Positions 7,529-15,680 of a DNA stretch of 64,000 nucleotides are shown here, one piece after another. Position 1 is the stretch's first letter; the number at the start of each line of letters is the position of its first letter. Position numbers and translations under genes: made by a program. The notes below the pieces were generated by a model. That model saw only the letters and a list, made by a program, of their open reading frames with translations, had not been told where the DNA came from and did no database searches. The stretch is from NCBI GenBank assembly GCA_900315245.1, contig OMYJ01000013.1, forward strand, positions 1-64,000, read 5' to 3'. Source of the stretch: an uncultured Bacteroidales bacterium (lineage in GTDB: Bacteria > Bacteroidota > Bacteroidia > Bacteroidales > WCHB1-69).

Positions 7529-8695
7529 ATGAGAATTCTCTTTGTCATAGACACTTACGACACTAACAACAACGGTACCAGCATCTCGGCGCAGCGTTTT
7601 GCCGCCGAATTGCGCCGACGCGGGCACGAAGTGAAAATCCTCACTTCCGGAGAGCCGGGCGAAGACCGTTTTGCCTTGCCCACCTACAAGATGCCCATAT
7701 TCCAGCCATTGATGGACAAACACAACTTCAACTTTGCCTATAGTGAAAAAAAGACCATTCGGGAAGCCGTTGAATGGGCTGATATCATACATTGCTTCCT
7801 CCCGTTCGCTATCGAGGTGGAAGCCAAACGCTATGCCGACAAGATAGGGAAGCCCTCAACCGCCGCTTTCCACATCCAGCCGCAAAACCTTTGGTCGTCG
7901 GTGGGTTTGGGCAAGGTGGATTGGATTCAGAACGGTACTTATCGGAGTTTCCGTACCTTTCTGTACAACAAGTTCCGCCACGTCCATGCCCCGTCGCAAT
8001 TCATGGCCGATGAGATCAAGAAACGAGGTTACACCGCCAAAATCCACGTCATTTCCAACGGCATCCAAGACGCTTTCCTGGAGACCGGACATCTCGTCCA
8101 TCAGCAGGGCAGACCGTCCAAATCGCCTGAATTTGAGGGTAAAATACCGATCATCATGATCGGCCGTCTTTCGCAGGAGAAAAGGCAGGATGTAATCATC
8201 AACTCGGTGCAATATTCGAAATATGCCGACAAAATACAGCTGATTTTTGCTGGAAAAGGTCCCGAGTACGATCGTTATGTGGAACTTGGAAAGCAGTTGA
8301 AAAATCCGCCCCAATTTGTCTATCTCGAGCAACAGAAACTGATTGACTTACTGCTGCAATGCGACTTGTACGTGCACGCCAGCGATATGGAGAGCGAGGC
8401 CATCTCCTGCATCGAGGCCTTTGCCACCGGGCTGGTGCCCGTCATCGCCAATTCGGAGGTCAGCGCCACGCCGCAGTTCGCCCTCGACGGCCGAAGCCTG
8501 TTCAAGCCCGGCAGCCCCAAGGACCTCGCCCGCGCCATCGATTACTGGCTTGATCATCCGAATGAGCGGGAATATATGGGAGAACTTTACCGTGTGGCGG
8601 CAAAGAAGTACAGTCTGGCCAACTCGGTGCGAATGTTCGAGGAGATGTTGAACGAGGAAATCGAGGACAATGCAAAACAATCCGTTCAAGCTTAA
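7529..8695 (+). CDS. Family 4 glycosyltransferase
   Basis: A 388-residue GT-B glycosyltransferase. The N-terminal acceptor domain starts MRILFVIDTYDTNNNGTS, with a glycine/asparagine-rich loop. The C-terminal donor domain contains GRLSQEKRQDVII, FAGKGPEYDRY and the EX7E motif region ESEAISCIEAFATGLVP, typical of GT4 enzymes that transfer sugars from nucleotide-sugar donors to lipids or glycans. The ATG at 7529 lies after the promoter, so an earlier in-frame ATG at 7505 is less likely. The last 26 bp overlap the start of the next gene, which implies an operon with the esterase and PCMD genes. Confidence 0.9.
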   Translation: MRILFVIDTYDTNNNGTSISAQRFAAELRRRGHEVKILTSGEPGEDRFALPTYKMPIFQPLMDKHNFNFAYSEKKTIREAVEWADIIHCFLPFAIEVEAKRYADKIGKPSTAAFHIQPQNLWSSVGLGKVDWIQNGTYRSFRTFLYNKFRHVHAPSQFMADEIKKRGYTAKIHVISNGIQDAFLETGHLVHQQGRPSKSPEFEGKIPIIMIGRLSQEKRQDVIINSVQYSKYADKIQLIFAGKGPEYDRYVELGKQLKNPPQFVYLEQQKLIDLLLQCDLYVHASDMESEAISCIEAFATGLVPVIANSEVSATPQFALDGRSLFKPGSPKDLARAIDYWLDHPNEREYMGELYRVAAKKYSLANSVRMFEEMLNEEIEDNAKQSVQA

Positions 8696-9821
8696 AACGG
8701 CTTTGTTCACCCTGCCCTTGCTCCTGTTTTCCGTTTTGGTTCAGTCACAAACGGAAGGAACTACTTCCCCTGTAATCCACTCAGATGGATCTGTCACTTT
8801 TTCCTATAAAAACCCTTCCGCAAAGCGAGTCAAATTATTCTGCGACTGTGATTTGCGTAACAATAACTATAAAATTGAGAGGGAAAATTTGCAGTCCGTT
8901 CGTATGAAACCAGACAGCAGCGGCGTGTTCACCTTTACCACAAAACCACTCACCCCGGAAGTCTATACCTACCAGTTCAAGTCTCACGGACGACGATTTG
9001 TGGATCCGGACAATGCGGACTCCGTTCGTGTCTTGAACACCAGACGAAGTGTGTTTGTGTTATCCGGTTCTACCTTGTCTGATTTATGCATTAAGGATTC
9101 TTTGCATGGCAGAATTGAATTTTTTGAGTTATGGGACACGGCCTGTGGAAAGACAAGACGCATACTGTTGTACCTTCCTCCCGATTATGACCGAACCGAG
9201 CAACTTTATCCTGTTCTTTACTTGTTGCACGGAATCAACGGGTACGAAAAGGCCTGGCAAGACAAAGGGTGCGCCGTGCAGCAAGTGGACAAACTGATAC
9301 GACAAGATAAGATTGTGCCTATGGTTGTGGTGATGCCGGACGTGAATCCGCGAAAACTTATCGGGCAAAAAGAGAAGATAGGCATGATGCGGAACCTGCT
9401 TCATTATCCGTCCTGGCTGCATCGCGATTTCGAACGGGTGTTCCCACAAATGGACAGTCTGTTGTTTATCCACTATCGTATATCCTCCGACAGGAAATCA
9501 CGGGCTGTCGCCGGATTATCGGCAGGAGCTATGCAAGCTTGTAATCTTGCCAATGTCAATGAAAACCGCTTCCAATATGTGGGCTTATTTTCTCCCGTAG
9601 TGCATCGTAAACAACTGCCGACAGATCAGAGTACCACGTACTGGATTGGCTCTGGGAAAGTGGACATCTTCCATTCACAAAGCACACGATTTGTCAAAAA
9701 ATCAAAAGACAAGCAGATTTCTTTCGTCTATTATAACTCAAGCGGAGGGCATACATGGCGAAATTGGAGACTCTATCTCTCTGAATTTCTTCAATTTATT
9801 TTTAAAAGCGCGGACAAATGA
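8670..9821 (+). CDS. Exported CE1-type esterase with N-terminal E-set domain
   Basis: A 383-residue secreted esterase. A signal peptide (about residues 1-26) leads to an immunoglobulin-like/CBM48-type domain (about 35-125, with VTFSYKNPSAKRVKLF) and then an esterase-D-type hydrolase domain (about 140-383). YPVLYLLHGING marks the oxyanion region, GLSAGAM carries the nucleophile Ser and SGGHTWRNW the catalytic His. Relatives include feruloyl and acetyl-xylan esterases that strip acyl groups from plant polysaccharides; the substrate here is inferred. It overlaps the glycosyltransferase gene by 26 bp and the next gene by 4 bp. Confidence 0.85.
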   Translation: MQNNPFKLKTALFTLPLLLFSVLVQSQTEGTTSPVIHSDGSVTFSYKNPSAKRVKLFCDCDLRNNNYKIERENLQSVRMKPDSSGVFTFTTKPLTPEVYTYQFKSHGRRFVDPDNADSVRVLNTRRSVFVLSGSTLSDLCIKDSLHGRIEFFELWDTACGKTRRILLYLPPDYDRTEQLYPVLYLLHGINGYEKAWQDKGCAVQQVDKLIRQDKIVPMVVVMPDVNPRKLIGQKEKIGMMRNLLHYPSWLHRDFERVFPQMDSLLFIHYRISSDRKSRAVAGLSAGAMQACNLANVNENRFQYVGLFSPVVHRKQLPTDQSTTYWIGSGKVDIFHSQSTRFVKKSKDKQISFVYYNSSGGHTWRNWRLYLSEFLQFIFKSADK

Positions 9822-10771
9822 GAAAATGTTTCTTTCTGTTTTTGACATCCATCCTGAGTATGTCCCTTTATTCCCAAGAGAGAATCGAATATCTTCCTTA
9901 CGGCAAGATGGACTCTTGGACGGTGCGTTACATCAAGGAGTCGATTTTGTTGGGCGGCAAGACCCGTGCGCTGTATGTCATCGCCAAGACTGACACCCTA
10001 CGACAGAACAAGCCCTATCCCTACGGCAGGAATGGCTCTCCGTGGGGCACGAGCAATGCCTACGCCAAAGTGTGCGGGGTGGAGAAAGCCGCTGTGTCGG
10101 TCACTCCGGAGCGACGGGGCAAGGGCTACTGCTGTCGGTTAGAGACCACATTGCAGACTGTCAAAGCCGTTGGCATCGACCTCAAGGCATTAGCCACCGG
10201 CAGCATCTATACGGGCCGACTGCTTGACCCCGTGACCTTGGAAGGGGTCAAAGTGCCGATGAAAGCCATTGACATGGGCATTCCGTTCACGAAACGACCG
10301 ATAGCGCTTATGCTTGACTACAAAGCGGTTATACAGCAGGGCAGGTCAATGGTGCGGGCCACAGGATCCACCAAAGTGACCACTGTTCAAGGGCAGGATG
10401 CGGGCGAAATCATACTGTTTCTGCAGCACCGTTGGGAAGACGCCAACGGTAACATCTTCGCTTATCGCGTAGGAACGGCATCGGAACGCATCACAAAAAG
10501 TGCCCCCGACTGGAAAAACAACCATCGCGTGCCCATACGCTATGGGGACATAACCAAGACCCCAAACTACAAGTCTTGGGAAAAATTGTCAAAAGACCGT
10601 TTTATGGCCCGCAATTCAAAAGGGAAGATGGTTCCTGTGCAAGAAATTGGCTATAAAGCGGATGCGACGCCCACCCATCTGATTCTGCAGATCTCCGCCG
10701 GTTGTCAGGAAGCGTTCACCGGCTGTCCGGGCAATGTGTTGTGGGTTGACAACATACGGTTGGTGTACTGA
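9818..10771 (+). CDS. PCMD-domain secreted protein
   Basis: A 317-residue protein with a signal peptide (cleavage near LYSQ, residue 19) and a putative carbohydrate metabolism domain (PCMD). The PCMD pattern is seen in PYPYGRNGSPWGTSNAY, KVPMKAIDMGIPFTKRPIALMLDYK and the C-terminal GNVLWVDNIRLVY. PCMD proteins of Bacteroidales are surface or secreted, often near glycan genes; the molecular role is not established. Its ATG overlaps the esterase stop codon (ATGA), indicating translational coupling. Confidence 0.82.
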   Translation: MRKCFFLFLTSILSMSLYSQERIEYLPYGKMDSWTVRYIKESILLGGKTRALYVIAKTDTLRQNKPYPYGRNGSPWGTSNAYAKVCGVEKAAVSVTPERRGKGYCCRLETTLQTVKAVGIDLKALATGSIYTGRLLDPVTLEGVKVPMKAIDMGIPFTKRPIALMLDYKAVIQQGRSMVRATGSTKVTTVQGQDAGEIILFLQHRWEDANGNIFAYRVGTASERITKSAPDWKNNHRVPIRYGDITKTPNYKSWEKLSKDRFMARNSKGKMVPVQEIGYKADATPTHLILQISAGCQEAFTGCPGNVLWVDNIRLVY

Positions 10772-10774
10772 TCC

Positions 10775-10816
10775 AATAGCCCGCACCGTTTACAAGGCAT
10801 ACATAGCGCATCGTCA
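10775..10816 (+). pseudogene. Relic of a tyrosine-phosphatase 3' end
   Basis: Forty-two bases just after the PCMD stop match the phosphatase gene end (6203-6244) at 37 positions and read PIARTVYKAYIAHRQ against EIAGAVYKAYMAHRH. No further phosphatase sequence remains on either side, so this is a scar, not a gene. Confidence 0.45.
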
Positions 10817-10916
10817 ATCCCCAGCGGCACCAATATGGTCTTCCATAAACAAAACATTACCCCATTTGGCATGGAGGCGAGATGGTTGTGATTTACAACC
10901 ACATCGGCGTTTTTTG

Positions 10917-10924
10917 TATCTTTG
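10917..10924 (+). promoter_or_regulatory. Promoter -7 element of the exported glutathione peroxidase
   Basis: TATCTTTG, 25 bp before the ATG at 10949. Confidence 0.6.
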
Positions 10925-10948
10925 CCGTTCAAAAATAGAACAGCCCCT

Positions 10949-11581
10949 ATGAAAGTTAAAACCCTCATCATTGCAACTTTCGCCCTGCTTGCGGCGGTGA
11001 GTTGCTTCGGACAAAACAAAAAGTACAAAAGCCTCTACGACATCACGGTCAAGGATATCAAAGGCAATGACGTGTCGCTGGCCGACTACAAAGGCAAGGT
11101 GCTGTTGATCGTCAATGTGGCGAGCAAGTGTGGGCTCACCCCGCAATATGAAGGCCTCGAAGCCCTCTATCTGAAATACAAGGACCAAGGACTGGAGATC
11201 CTGGCGTTCCCCTGCAACCAGTTCCTCGAACAGGAGCCCGGCACCAACGAGGAGATTCAGAATTTCTGTTCGTTGACCTACAACGTCACGTTCCCGCTGT
11301 TCGACAAAGTCGATGTCAACGGGAAGAAGGAGAGCCCGCTCTACACCTTCCTCAAGTCCAAAGCTCCGTTCACCGGCTATCCGGAGGGCTACGAGGCCTT
11401 CGCCGCCCAGCTCGACATGATTCACCAAAAAACGGGTTCCGGTTTTGACAAAGGCGATGCCATCAAGTGGAACTTCGGCAAGTTTTTGGTTTCCAAAGAC
11501 GGCAAGACCATCCTGCGCTTCGAACCGATGGTGTCACCGGAAGGTTTGGAGGAGGATATTCAACGGATGCTGGGAGAGTGA
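10949..11581 (+). CDS. Exported glutathione-peroxidase-family thiol peroxidase
   Basis: A 210-residue peroxidase of the GPx family, reducing hydroperoxides with thiol (probably thioredoxin) electrons. The catalytic Cys61 lies in [16 protein letters not shown], with FPCNQF and WNFGKFLV completing the Cys/Gln/Trp tetrad region. An N-terminal signal sequence ([19 protein letters not shown]) ends in a possible lipobox, so this copy works in the periplasm or on the membrane, unlike the cytosolic copy at 26 kb. I chose the ATG at 10949 because it begins the signal peptide and follows the promoter. Confidence 0.9.
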   Translation: MKVKTLIIATFALLAAVSCFGQNKKYKSLYDITVKDIKGNDVSLADYKGKVLLIVNVASKCGLTPQYEGLEALYLKYKDQGLEILAFPCNQFLEQEPGTNEEIQNFCSLTYNVTFPLFDKVDVNGKKESPLYTFLKSKAPFTGYPEGYEAFAAQLDMIHQKTGSGFDKGDAIKWNFGKFLVSKDGKTILRFEPMVSPEGLEEDIQRMLGE

Positions 11582-11601
11582 TTGCAGACTGCGGTCGCCT
11601 T

Positions 11602-13581
11602 CTAGTTCACGACAACTTTCCGTGCCGGGCGGTCACCGACTTTGACGATATAAACGCCGGGAGCGAGTCCGCGGTCACCTACCCGGCGGCCTTCCATGTT
11701 GAATATGCTCACTGTGCAGTTGTCACAGCCTTCCACAATGATATTGCCGTTCAGACTCTTGATGGTGATATCCTCCATGTCAAATTCGCTGATGCCGGTG
11801 TCGTCGCCGCCGTCGTCACCACTAACATAGCAGTTCGCCTCGAAATGCGGGGTGCCACCGCTGATGGTGTTCCCATTGGCAAGCGATGGAGTGCTGGGAG
11901 CGGAGATGAACGTAGAAGAGTTGCCGCCGCCAGGACCACCGCCACCGCCAGGGCCGCCGCCGCCGGTGTTAATAGTGGGAGTATAGAAAGCCACCGCATT
12001 GTCGCCGTAGGTCACCGTGTACCAGCTGTTTCCGCTAACAGATGAAGACTGGATATAGGGTTGATTAATGCTACTGCCGTTTTCGATGCCTCTCACCGCG
12101 ATGACGACTCCGCCGTTGATATAGACCTTCTTCCCCTCTTCTGAATTGGCATCAATGGCCAACTCGGGCGAACGCGAGCCGATGGCGTAAACCAAGCCGC
12201 CATTGATGTAAAAGTTGCCATTGGCATCCATGCCGTCGTTGTTGTTGGAGTGGGAATAGACATAACCGTCGGTGACGGTCAGATTCTGGGCCGAATTGAC
12301 GCCGTCGTCGTATGCGTTGACATAGACTTCACCTCCCATTATGTTCAATGTGTTCTTACTCTCGATGCCTTCGCCATTACGGCCAGTGGTGGTCACTTTT
12401 ATGTTGCCACCGCTGATGACCAGGCCACCGCTGTAAGTGTAGCTGTTGCCCACCTGCGTCTTCAAACCGGCTTTGATACCCTTGGGCGACGAGTAGTAGT
12501 CGCTGTTTATGTGGTCGGTGTTGCCAGTATAGTTGGTGTTTTCCGTCGTGCCGTTGTTATAGTAGAGGCCGCCGCTGGTGGATATGGTGATGTCACTACC
12601 GTTGATGGTCAGCACGTTGTCGCACTTCAGCCCTTTGCCGCCCGAACCGGTGGAGGTGAGATTGAACGTGCCGCCGCTGATGTTGATATCCCCGTCGGCG
12701 CTCATTCCGCAGGCGGCTTTGGTCTCCAAGTCATCCTCGTCCCAAGTGCCTTTACCGCTGGTGGTTACCGTGATAACCGGTTCCCCGGTGATGTATATGT
12801 CGCCCGCGCATTTGATGCCCTTGGCGGCAATCGCCGTGCAATTGATGGTGATAGTGCCGCCGCTGATGTACATGTTGCCCGAGTCTTCGTCCTCGTGGTC
12901 GGCAGTGATGGCGGTAGCCGTGTCGCCTTCAAGGTCGCACTGTATGCCGTCGTCAGCGGTGCCGCTGATGTTGAGGGTGCCGCTCTCCATCAGGAAATAC
13001 TGGTTGCACGAGATGCCGTCGCCCACGGCGGAGGTCACATTGATCGTGGCGTTCTTTATGCTAATGTACTCACCGGCCTTGATGCCGTGTTTCACGTTGC
13101 CCACCACATTGAGCGTGCCCTGCTGCTTGAATTCGGCGTGGCCTTTCACGTAGAGGCATCCCTTCTGCGAACCACCGGCTGCATCTACGAGTGTGTTGAT
13201 GGTGCCGGACATGACCTTCACGTTGATGCGCTTGCCGTTCTGGACATGCACCGCCGCTCCGCTATATACGGGAGTGACGTTGGTCAACGTGAGACCGTTG
13301 AGCTCGAGAGTGGCTTTGTAAGAGCCCGACATATAGAACTCACCGTCGGCCGATGTGCCGCTCAATTTGTAGGTGATTTCGCTGGCAAGGGAATCACTCT
13401 GCACGATGGAGACGTGCGCCCCTTGTTGGGTGACGGTCAGGTATTGCGTCACATTGTCAGCGACGGTCACCGTTGCCGTCGTGCCGCTATAGACCACTTC
13501 GACGGTGTTGTCGCCCGGTGTCTGAGAAAATCCGCAAATTGCCAGAAACAACATGCCGATAAGGAAAACAGTGCGTTTCAT
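11602..13581 (-). CDS. T9SS-exported carbohydrate-binding-domain repeat protein
   Basis: A 659-residue secreted protein. It has a signal peptide (cleavage near GFSQ), then a long region of repeated strands with the pattern GDINISGGTFNLTSTGSGGKGLKCDN, resembling the beta-helical carbohydrate-binding (DUF4353-like) repeats. A Gly/Pro linker follows (about 530-550) and a C-terminal type A T9SS sorting domain (about 600-659: VSIFNMEGRRV, APGVYIVKVGDRPARKVVV). It is therefore probably exported across the outer membrane and attached to the surface. I chose the start at 13581, which begins the signal peptide; the frame is open 28 codons further up. Confidence 0.82.
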   Translation of the reverse strand: MKRTVFLIGMLFLAICGFSQTPGDNTVEVVYSGTTATVTVADNVTQYLTVTQQGAHVSIVQSDSLASEITYKLSGTSADGEFYMSGSYKATLELNGLTLTNVTPVYSGAAVHVQNGKRINVKVMSGTINTLVDAAGGSQKGCLYVKGHAEFKQQGTLNVVGNVKHGIKAGEYISIKNATINVTSAVGDGISCNQYFLMESGTLNISGTADDGIQCDLEGDTATAITADHEDEDSGNMYISGGTITINCTAIAAKGIKCAGDIYITGEPVITVTTSGKGTWDEDDLETKAACGMSADGDINISGGTFNLTSTGSGGKGLKCDNVLTINGSDITISTSGGLYYNNGTTENTNYTGNTDHINSDYYSSPKGIKAGLKTQVGNSYTYSGGLVISGGNIKVTTTGRNGEGIESKNTLNIMGGEVYVNAYDDGVNSAQNLTVTDGYVYSHSNNNDGMDANGNFYINGGLVYAIGSRSPELAIDANSEEGKKVYINGGVVIAVRGIENGSSINQPYIQSSSVSGNSWYTVTYGDNAVAFYTPTINTGGGGPGGGGGPGGGNSSTFISAPSTPSLANGNTISGGTPHFEANCYVSGDDGGDDTGISEFDMEDITIKSLNGNIIVEGCDNCTVSIFNMEGRRVGDRGLAPGVYIVKVGDRPARKVVVN

Positions 13582-13619
13582 AAAATTTATCCTTTTAATC
13601 AAAAAAATATTTTTGTCTG

Positions 13620-13627
13620 CAAAATTA
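13620..13627 (-). promoter_or_regulatory. Promoter -7 element of the T9SS cargo gene
   Basis: TAATTTTG on the minus strand, 39 bp before the ATG at 13581. Confidence 0.5.
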
Positions 13628-13712
13628 ACATCGCTACCATCATGCAAGTTGACATATCTGCGCAAAAATTTGGCAAAAAGGCTGATTGTGGCGTGTTGTT
13701 AAAATAAATCCG

Positions 13713-13720
13713 TATTTTTG
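13713..13720 (+). promoter_or_regulatory. Promoter -7 element of the second AraC gene
   Basis: TATTTTTG ending only 5 bp before the first ATG (13725), which makes that ATG nearly leaderless. Confidence 0.5.
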
Positions 13721-13724
13721 CATC

Positions 13725-14576
13725 ATGAAAAATAAATCGTCATATACCCATCCGATGAACCTTTATCCTCAGAGAATCAATGAGGAAAGCATTGTGGTTT
13801 TCAATGATGTGAGGGGGTTGCCATCCGGGGACGAGCCATTTGTCTCGCCAGACTACGTCATCTGTATCGGTCACAAAGGACGCATCAACCTTATGTACGA
13901 TGACATCACCGACTTTTCGGAGCAGCGCACCGTTGGCGTCATCTTCCCCAATCACAGACTGTTGAAAGTGGACAAAACCGATGACTATCGTGCCACATTG
14001 ATTGTGGTCAGGGCAGCGCTTCTGAATGACCCAATGTTGCAAATCATCAACCAGCTGCGCTATCGCTACGAACCACATCCCAATGTGAAGCTTGACAAGC
14101 ATGAATACAAGATGATAACGAACGTGGTGGAGGGGATGTGCGAAATCACACGCCTAAAACTTTCCGACCATCGGATGCTGATGATGCGCCTTTTGGAATT
14201 CCTCTTGCGCCTGCTCAATCACTACCGCAGGAGCAAGCTGAACGAGACACCAGCAGACAAGCGGGTCAGTGCACGTTTCCACAACGACCTCGCACAGCAT
14301 TTCCGCGAACACCGCGACGTGGGCTTCTATGCCGAGAAAGCCTGCTTGTCAACTAAGCATTTCAGTGCTGTCGTCAAACAGGAAACGGGGCACACTGCCG
14401 CTTATTGGATTCATCGCCAAGTTGTGGCGGAAGCGAAGATGCTGCTGCACGTTCGGCGTGACCTCTCGTTGCAGGTCATCGCTGACATCTTAGGTTTCGA
14501 GGAACAATCCACGTTCAGCCGTTATTTCCGCCGCGAGACAGGGATGTCCCCCACCGAATTTCGCAACAGCCAATAA
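13725..14576 (+). CDS. AraC-family transcriptional regulator
   Basis: A 283-residue regulator with an N-terminal sensing domain and a C-terminal AraC DNA-binding domain (about 185-283). The helix-turn-helix signature is DLSLQVIADILGFEEQSTFSRYFRRETGMSPTEFR. The start is uncertain: the ATG at 13725 lies at the expected transcription start, and a second in-frame ATG at 13755 (MNLYPQRIN) would leave a short leader. The gene is followed by three phased TTTCYTTGGA repeats and then the flavoredoxin gene, which makes flavoredoxin a candidate target. Confidence 0.9.
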   Translation: MKNKSSYTHPMNLYPQRINEESIVVFNDVRGLPSGDEPFVSPDYVICIGHKGRINLMYDDITDFSEQRTVGVIFPNHRLLKVDKTDDYRATLIVVRAALLNDPMLQIINQLRYRYEPHPNVKLDKHEYKMITNVVEGMCEITRLKLSDHRMLMMRLLEFLLRLLNHYRRSKLNETPADKRVSARFHNDLAQHFREHRDVGFYAEKACLSTKHFSAVVKQETGHTAAYWIHRQVVAEAKMLLHVRRDLSLQVIADILGFEEQSTFSRYFRRETGMSPTEFRNSQ

Positions 14577-14579
14577 GGG

Positions 14580-14670
14580 ATTCCTTTGGATTTCGTCTGA
14601 TCTCGACCAATTATTTCTTTGGATTTTATAGAATTCCGATGATTTATTTCCTTGGAGGGGAATTTTTGTG
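14580..14670 (+). repeat. Phased repeat array A (three units, 33-bp spacing)
   Basis: Three copies of TTTCYTTGGA (first copy TTCCTTTGGA) start at 14581, 14614 and 14647, exactly 33 bp apart. The sequence between cores is partly conserved (GATTTTATmrAATTC type). The array lies between the AraC stop and the flavoredoxin promoter. A matching array follows the flavoredoxin gene. Confidence 0.8.
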
Positions 14671-14691
14671 CTTTTTTATTGGCAGATTTTC

Positions 14692-14699
14692 TACTTTTG
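14692..14699 (+). promoter_or_regulatory. Promoter -7 element of the flavoredoxin gene
   Basis: TACTTTTG, 55 bp before the ATG at 14754 and downstream of repeat array A. Confidence 0.6.
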
Positions 14700-14753
14700 C
14701 ATTTCAATACCAATAAGCATTTCAAGTAATTACAAATTTAAACATAATCCCTT

Positions 14754-15317
14754 ATGAAACAACCGATTAAAACAACCGAAGCCATTTTCCCGATGCCCGT
14801 TTTGCTCGTCGCCACCTACAACGAGGACGGCACCGTTGACGTGATGAACGCCGCCTGGGGCACGATGCTCGACCGCGACCGCGTGGCCCTCAACCTCACC
14901 GAAACCCACAAGACGGTGGAGAACATCAAGAAACGCAAGGGCTTTGTGGTCCACATTGCCGACGCCGCCCACGTGGTGGAGGCCGACTATTTCGGCGTGG
15001 TGTCAGGCCACAAGGAGAAAGACAAGTTCGCCAAGAGCGGCCTCACCGCCACCAAATCCTCATTGGTGGATGCCCCCATTATCAACGAGCTACCCATCGC
15101 GATGGAGTGCGAATTTATTGAATACCAAGGTGATGACACAGGATTGGGGGTCATCGGCAAGGTGCTGCAAACTTCCGTGGAGGCCGACAAGATGAAGGAC
15201 GGCAAAGTGGATATCGACGCCCTGAAGGCCATCGCCTTCGACCCCTACACACACGGATACTATCTTGTTTCCCAGCGAGTTGGCGAGGCCTTCAAGGACG
15301 GGATGAAGCTGAAATAG
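14754..15317 (+). CDS. Flavoredoxin / flavin reductase-like protein
   Basis: A 187-residue FMN-binding split-barrel protein of the flavin reductase family. PMPVLLVATYNEDGTVDVMNAAWGTM and ALNLTETHKTVENI at the N-terminus are diagnostic of the flavoredoxin branch, and SGHKEKDKFAKSGLT in the middle also fits. These cytosolic proteins use FMN to carry electrons or reduce flavins. The gene stands alone between two nearly matching 33-bp-phased repeat arrays, which suggests either specific regulation or acquisition as a unit. Confidence 0.88.
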   Translation: MKQPIKTTEAIFPMPVLLVATYNEDGTVDVMNAAWGTMLDRDRVALNLTETHKTVENIKKRKGFVVHIADAAHVVEADYFGVVSGHKEKDKFAKSGLTATKSSLVDAPIINELPIAMECEFIEYQGDDTGLGVIGKVLQTSVEADKMKDGKVDIDALKAIAFDPYTHGYYLVSQRVGEAFKDGMKLK

Positions 15318-15331
15318 CCTGTTGCGAAAAG

Positions 15332-15426
15332 ATATTTCCTTGGATTTTATCATAATCCGACAGTTTATTTCTTTGGATTTTATCGAATTTTGGCGATTTA
15401 TTTCCTTGGATAATATTAATTTTGTG
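15332..15426 (+). repeat. Phased repeat array B (three units, 33-bp spacing)
   Basis: Three copies of TTTCYTTGGA start at 15335, 15368 and 15401, again exactly 33 bp apart. The flanks resemble array A, including a shared T-rich tail ending near TTTTGTG. It begins about 15 bp after the flavoredoxin stop. Confidence 0.8.
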
Positions 15427-15491
15427 TTTTTGTAGTCAATAATATAAGGTTGCGATTTTATGTATTATCCAAGATTCATAGACAGAAGAAT

Positions 15492-15596
15492 TCACACTGG
15501 ACTGCTTAAGGCAATTAGAAAAATGGAAACATCTGATCTCCCTTGCGGACGAAGCTGCTCAAATGTCTTAACCAATCCTTGAAATTCGTTCATCAT
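15492..15596 (-). CDS. Possible 34-residue peptide divergent from the DUF4143 ATPase
   Basis: A short minus-strand frame opens with two ATGs (15596 and 15593) and reads MMNEFQGLVKTFEQLRPQGR then a hydrophobic stretch SIFLIALSSPV before its stop. Its start codons lie inside the left operator palindrome. The composition looks protein-like, but I do not recognise it and no promoter element is evident. It could be a genuine small protein, the start of a decayed gene, or chance. Confidence 0.25.
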   Translation of the reverse strand: MMNEFQGLVKTFEQLRPQGRSDVSIFLIALSSPV

Positions 15597-15603
15597 AATG
15601 AAC
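15588..15603. promoter_or_regulatory. Operator-like palindrome 1
   Basis: GTTCA-N6-TGAAC, the same half-sites and spacer as the palindrome at 15623-15646, with centres 39 bp apart. Confidence 0.55.
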
Positions 15604-15622
15604 AAAAATCAAAAATTTTCCA

Positions 15623-15646
15623 TTTTGTTCATTATAGTGAACAAAA
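15623..15646. promoter_or_regulatory. Operator-like palindrome 2
   Basis: Perfect 9-bp arms TTTTGTTCA-N6-TGAACAAAA immediately upstream of the ATPase -7 element; a repressor bound here would block the promoter. Confidence 0.65.
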
Positions 15647-15652
15647 AAATAG

Positions 15653-15660
15653 TATTTTTG
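15653..15660 (+). promoter_or_regulatory. Promoter -7 element of the DUF4143 ATPase
   Basis: TATTTTTG, 21 bp before the ATG at 15681. Confidence 0.6.
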
Positions 15661-15680
15661 CGCGAGAAAAATATTGAGAC

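Noticed and set aside
12250..13707. Long open frame (485 codons) opposite the T9SS cargo gene
   Set aside because: It is the antisense of a repetitive, well-supported secreted protein; its low-complexity Val/Asp/Ala composition is that of a shadow frame.
15460..15582. Plus-strand 40-codon frame starting MYYPRFIDRRI
   Set aside because: The start faintly resembles DUF4143-ATPase openings, but it soon becomes non-protein-like and overlaps the more plausible minus-strand small frame.
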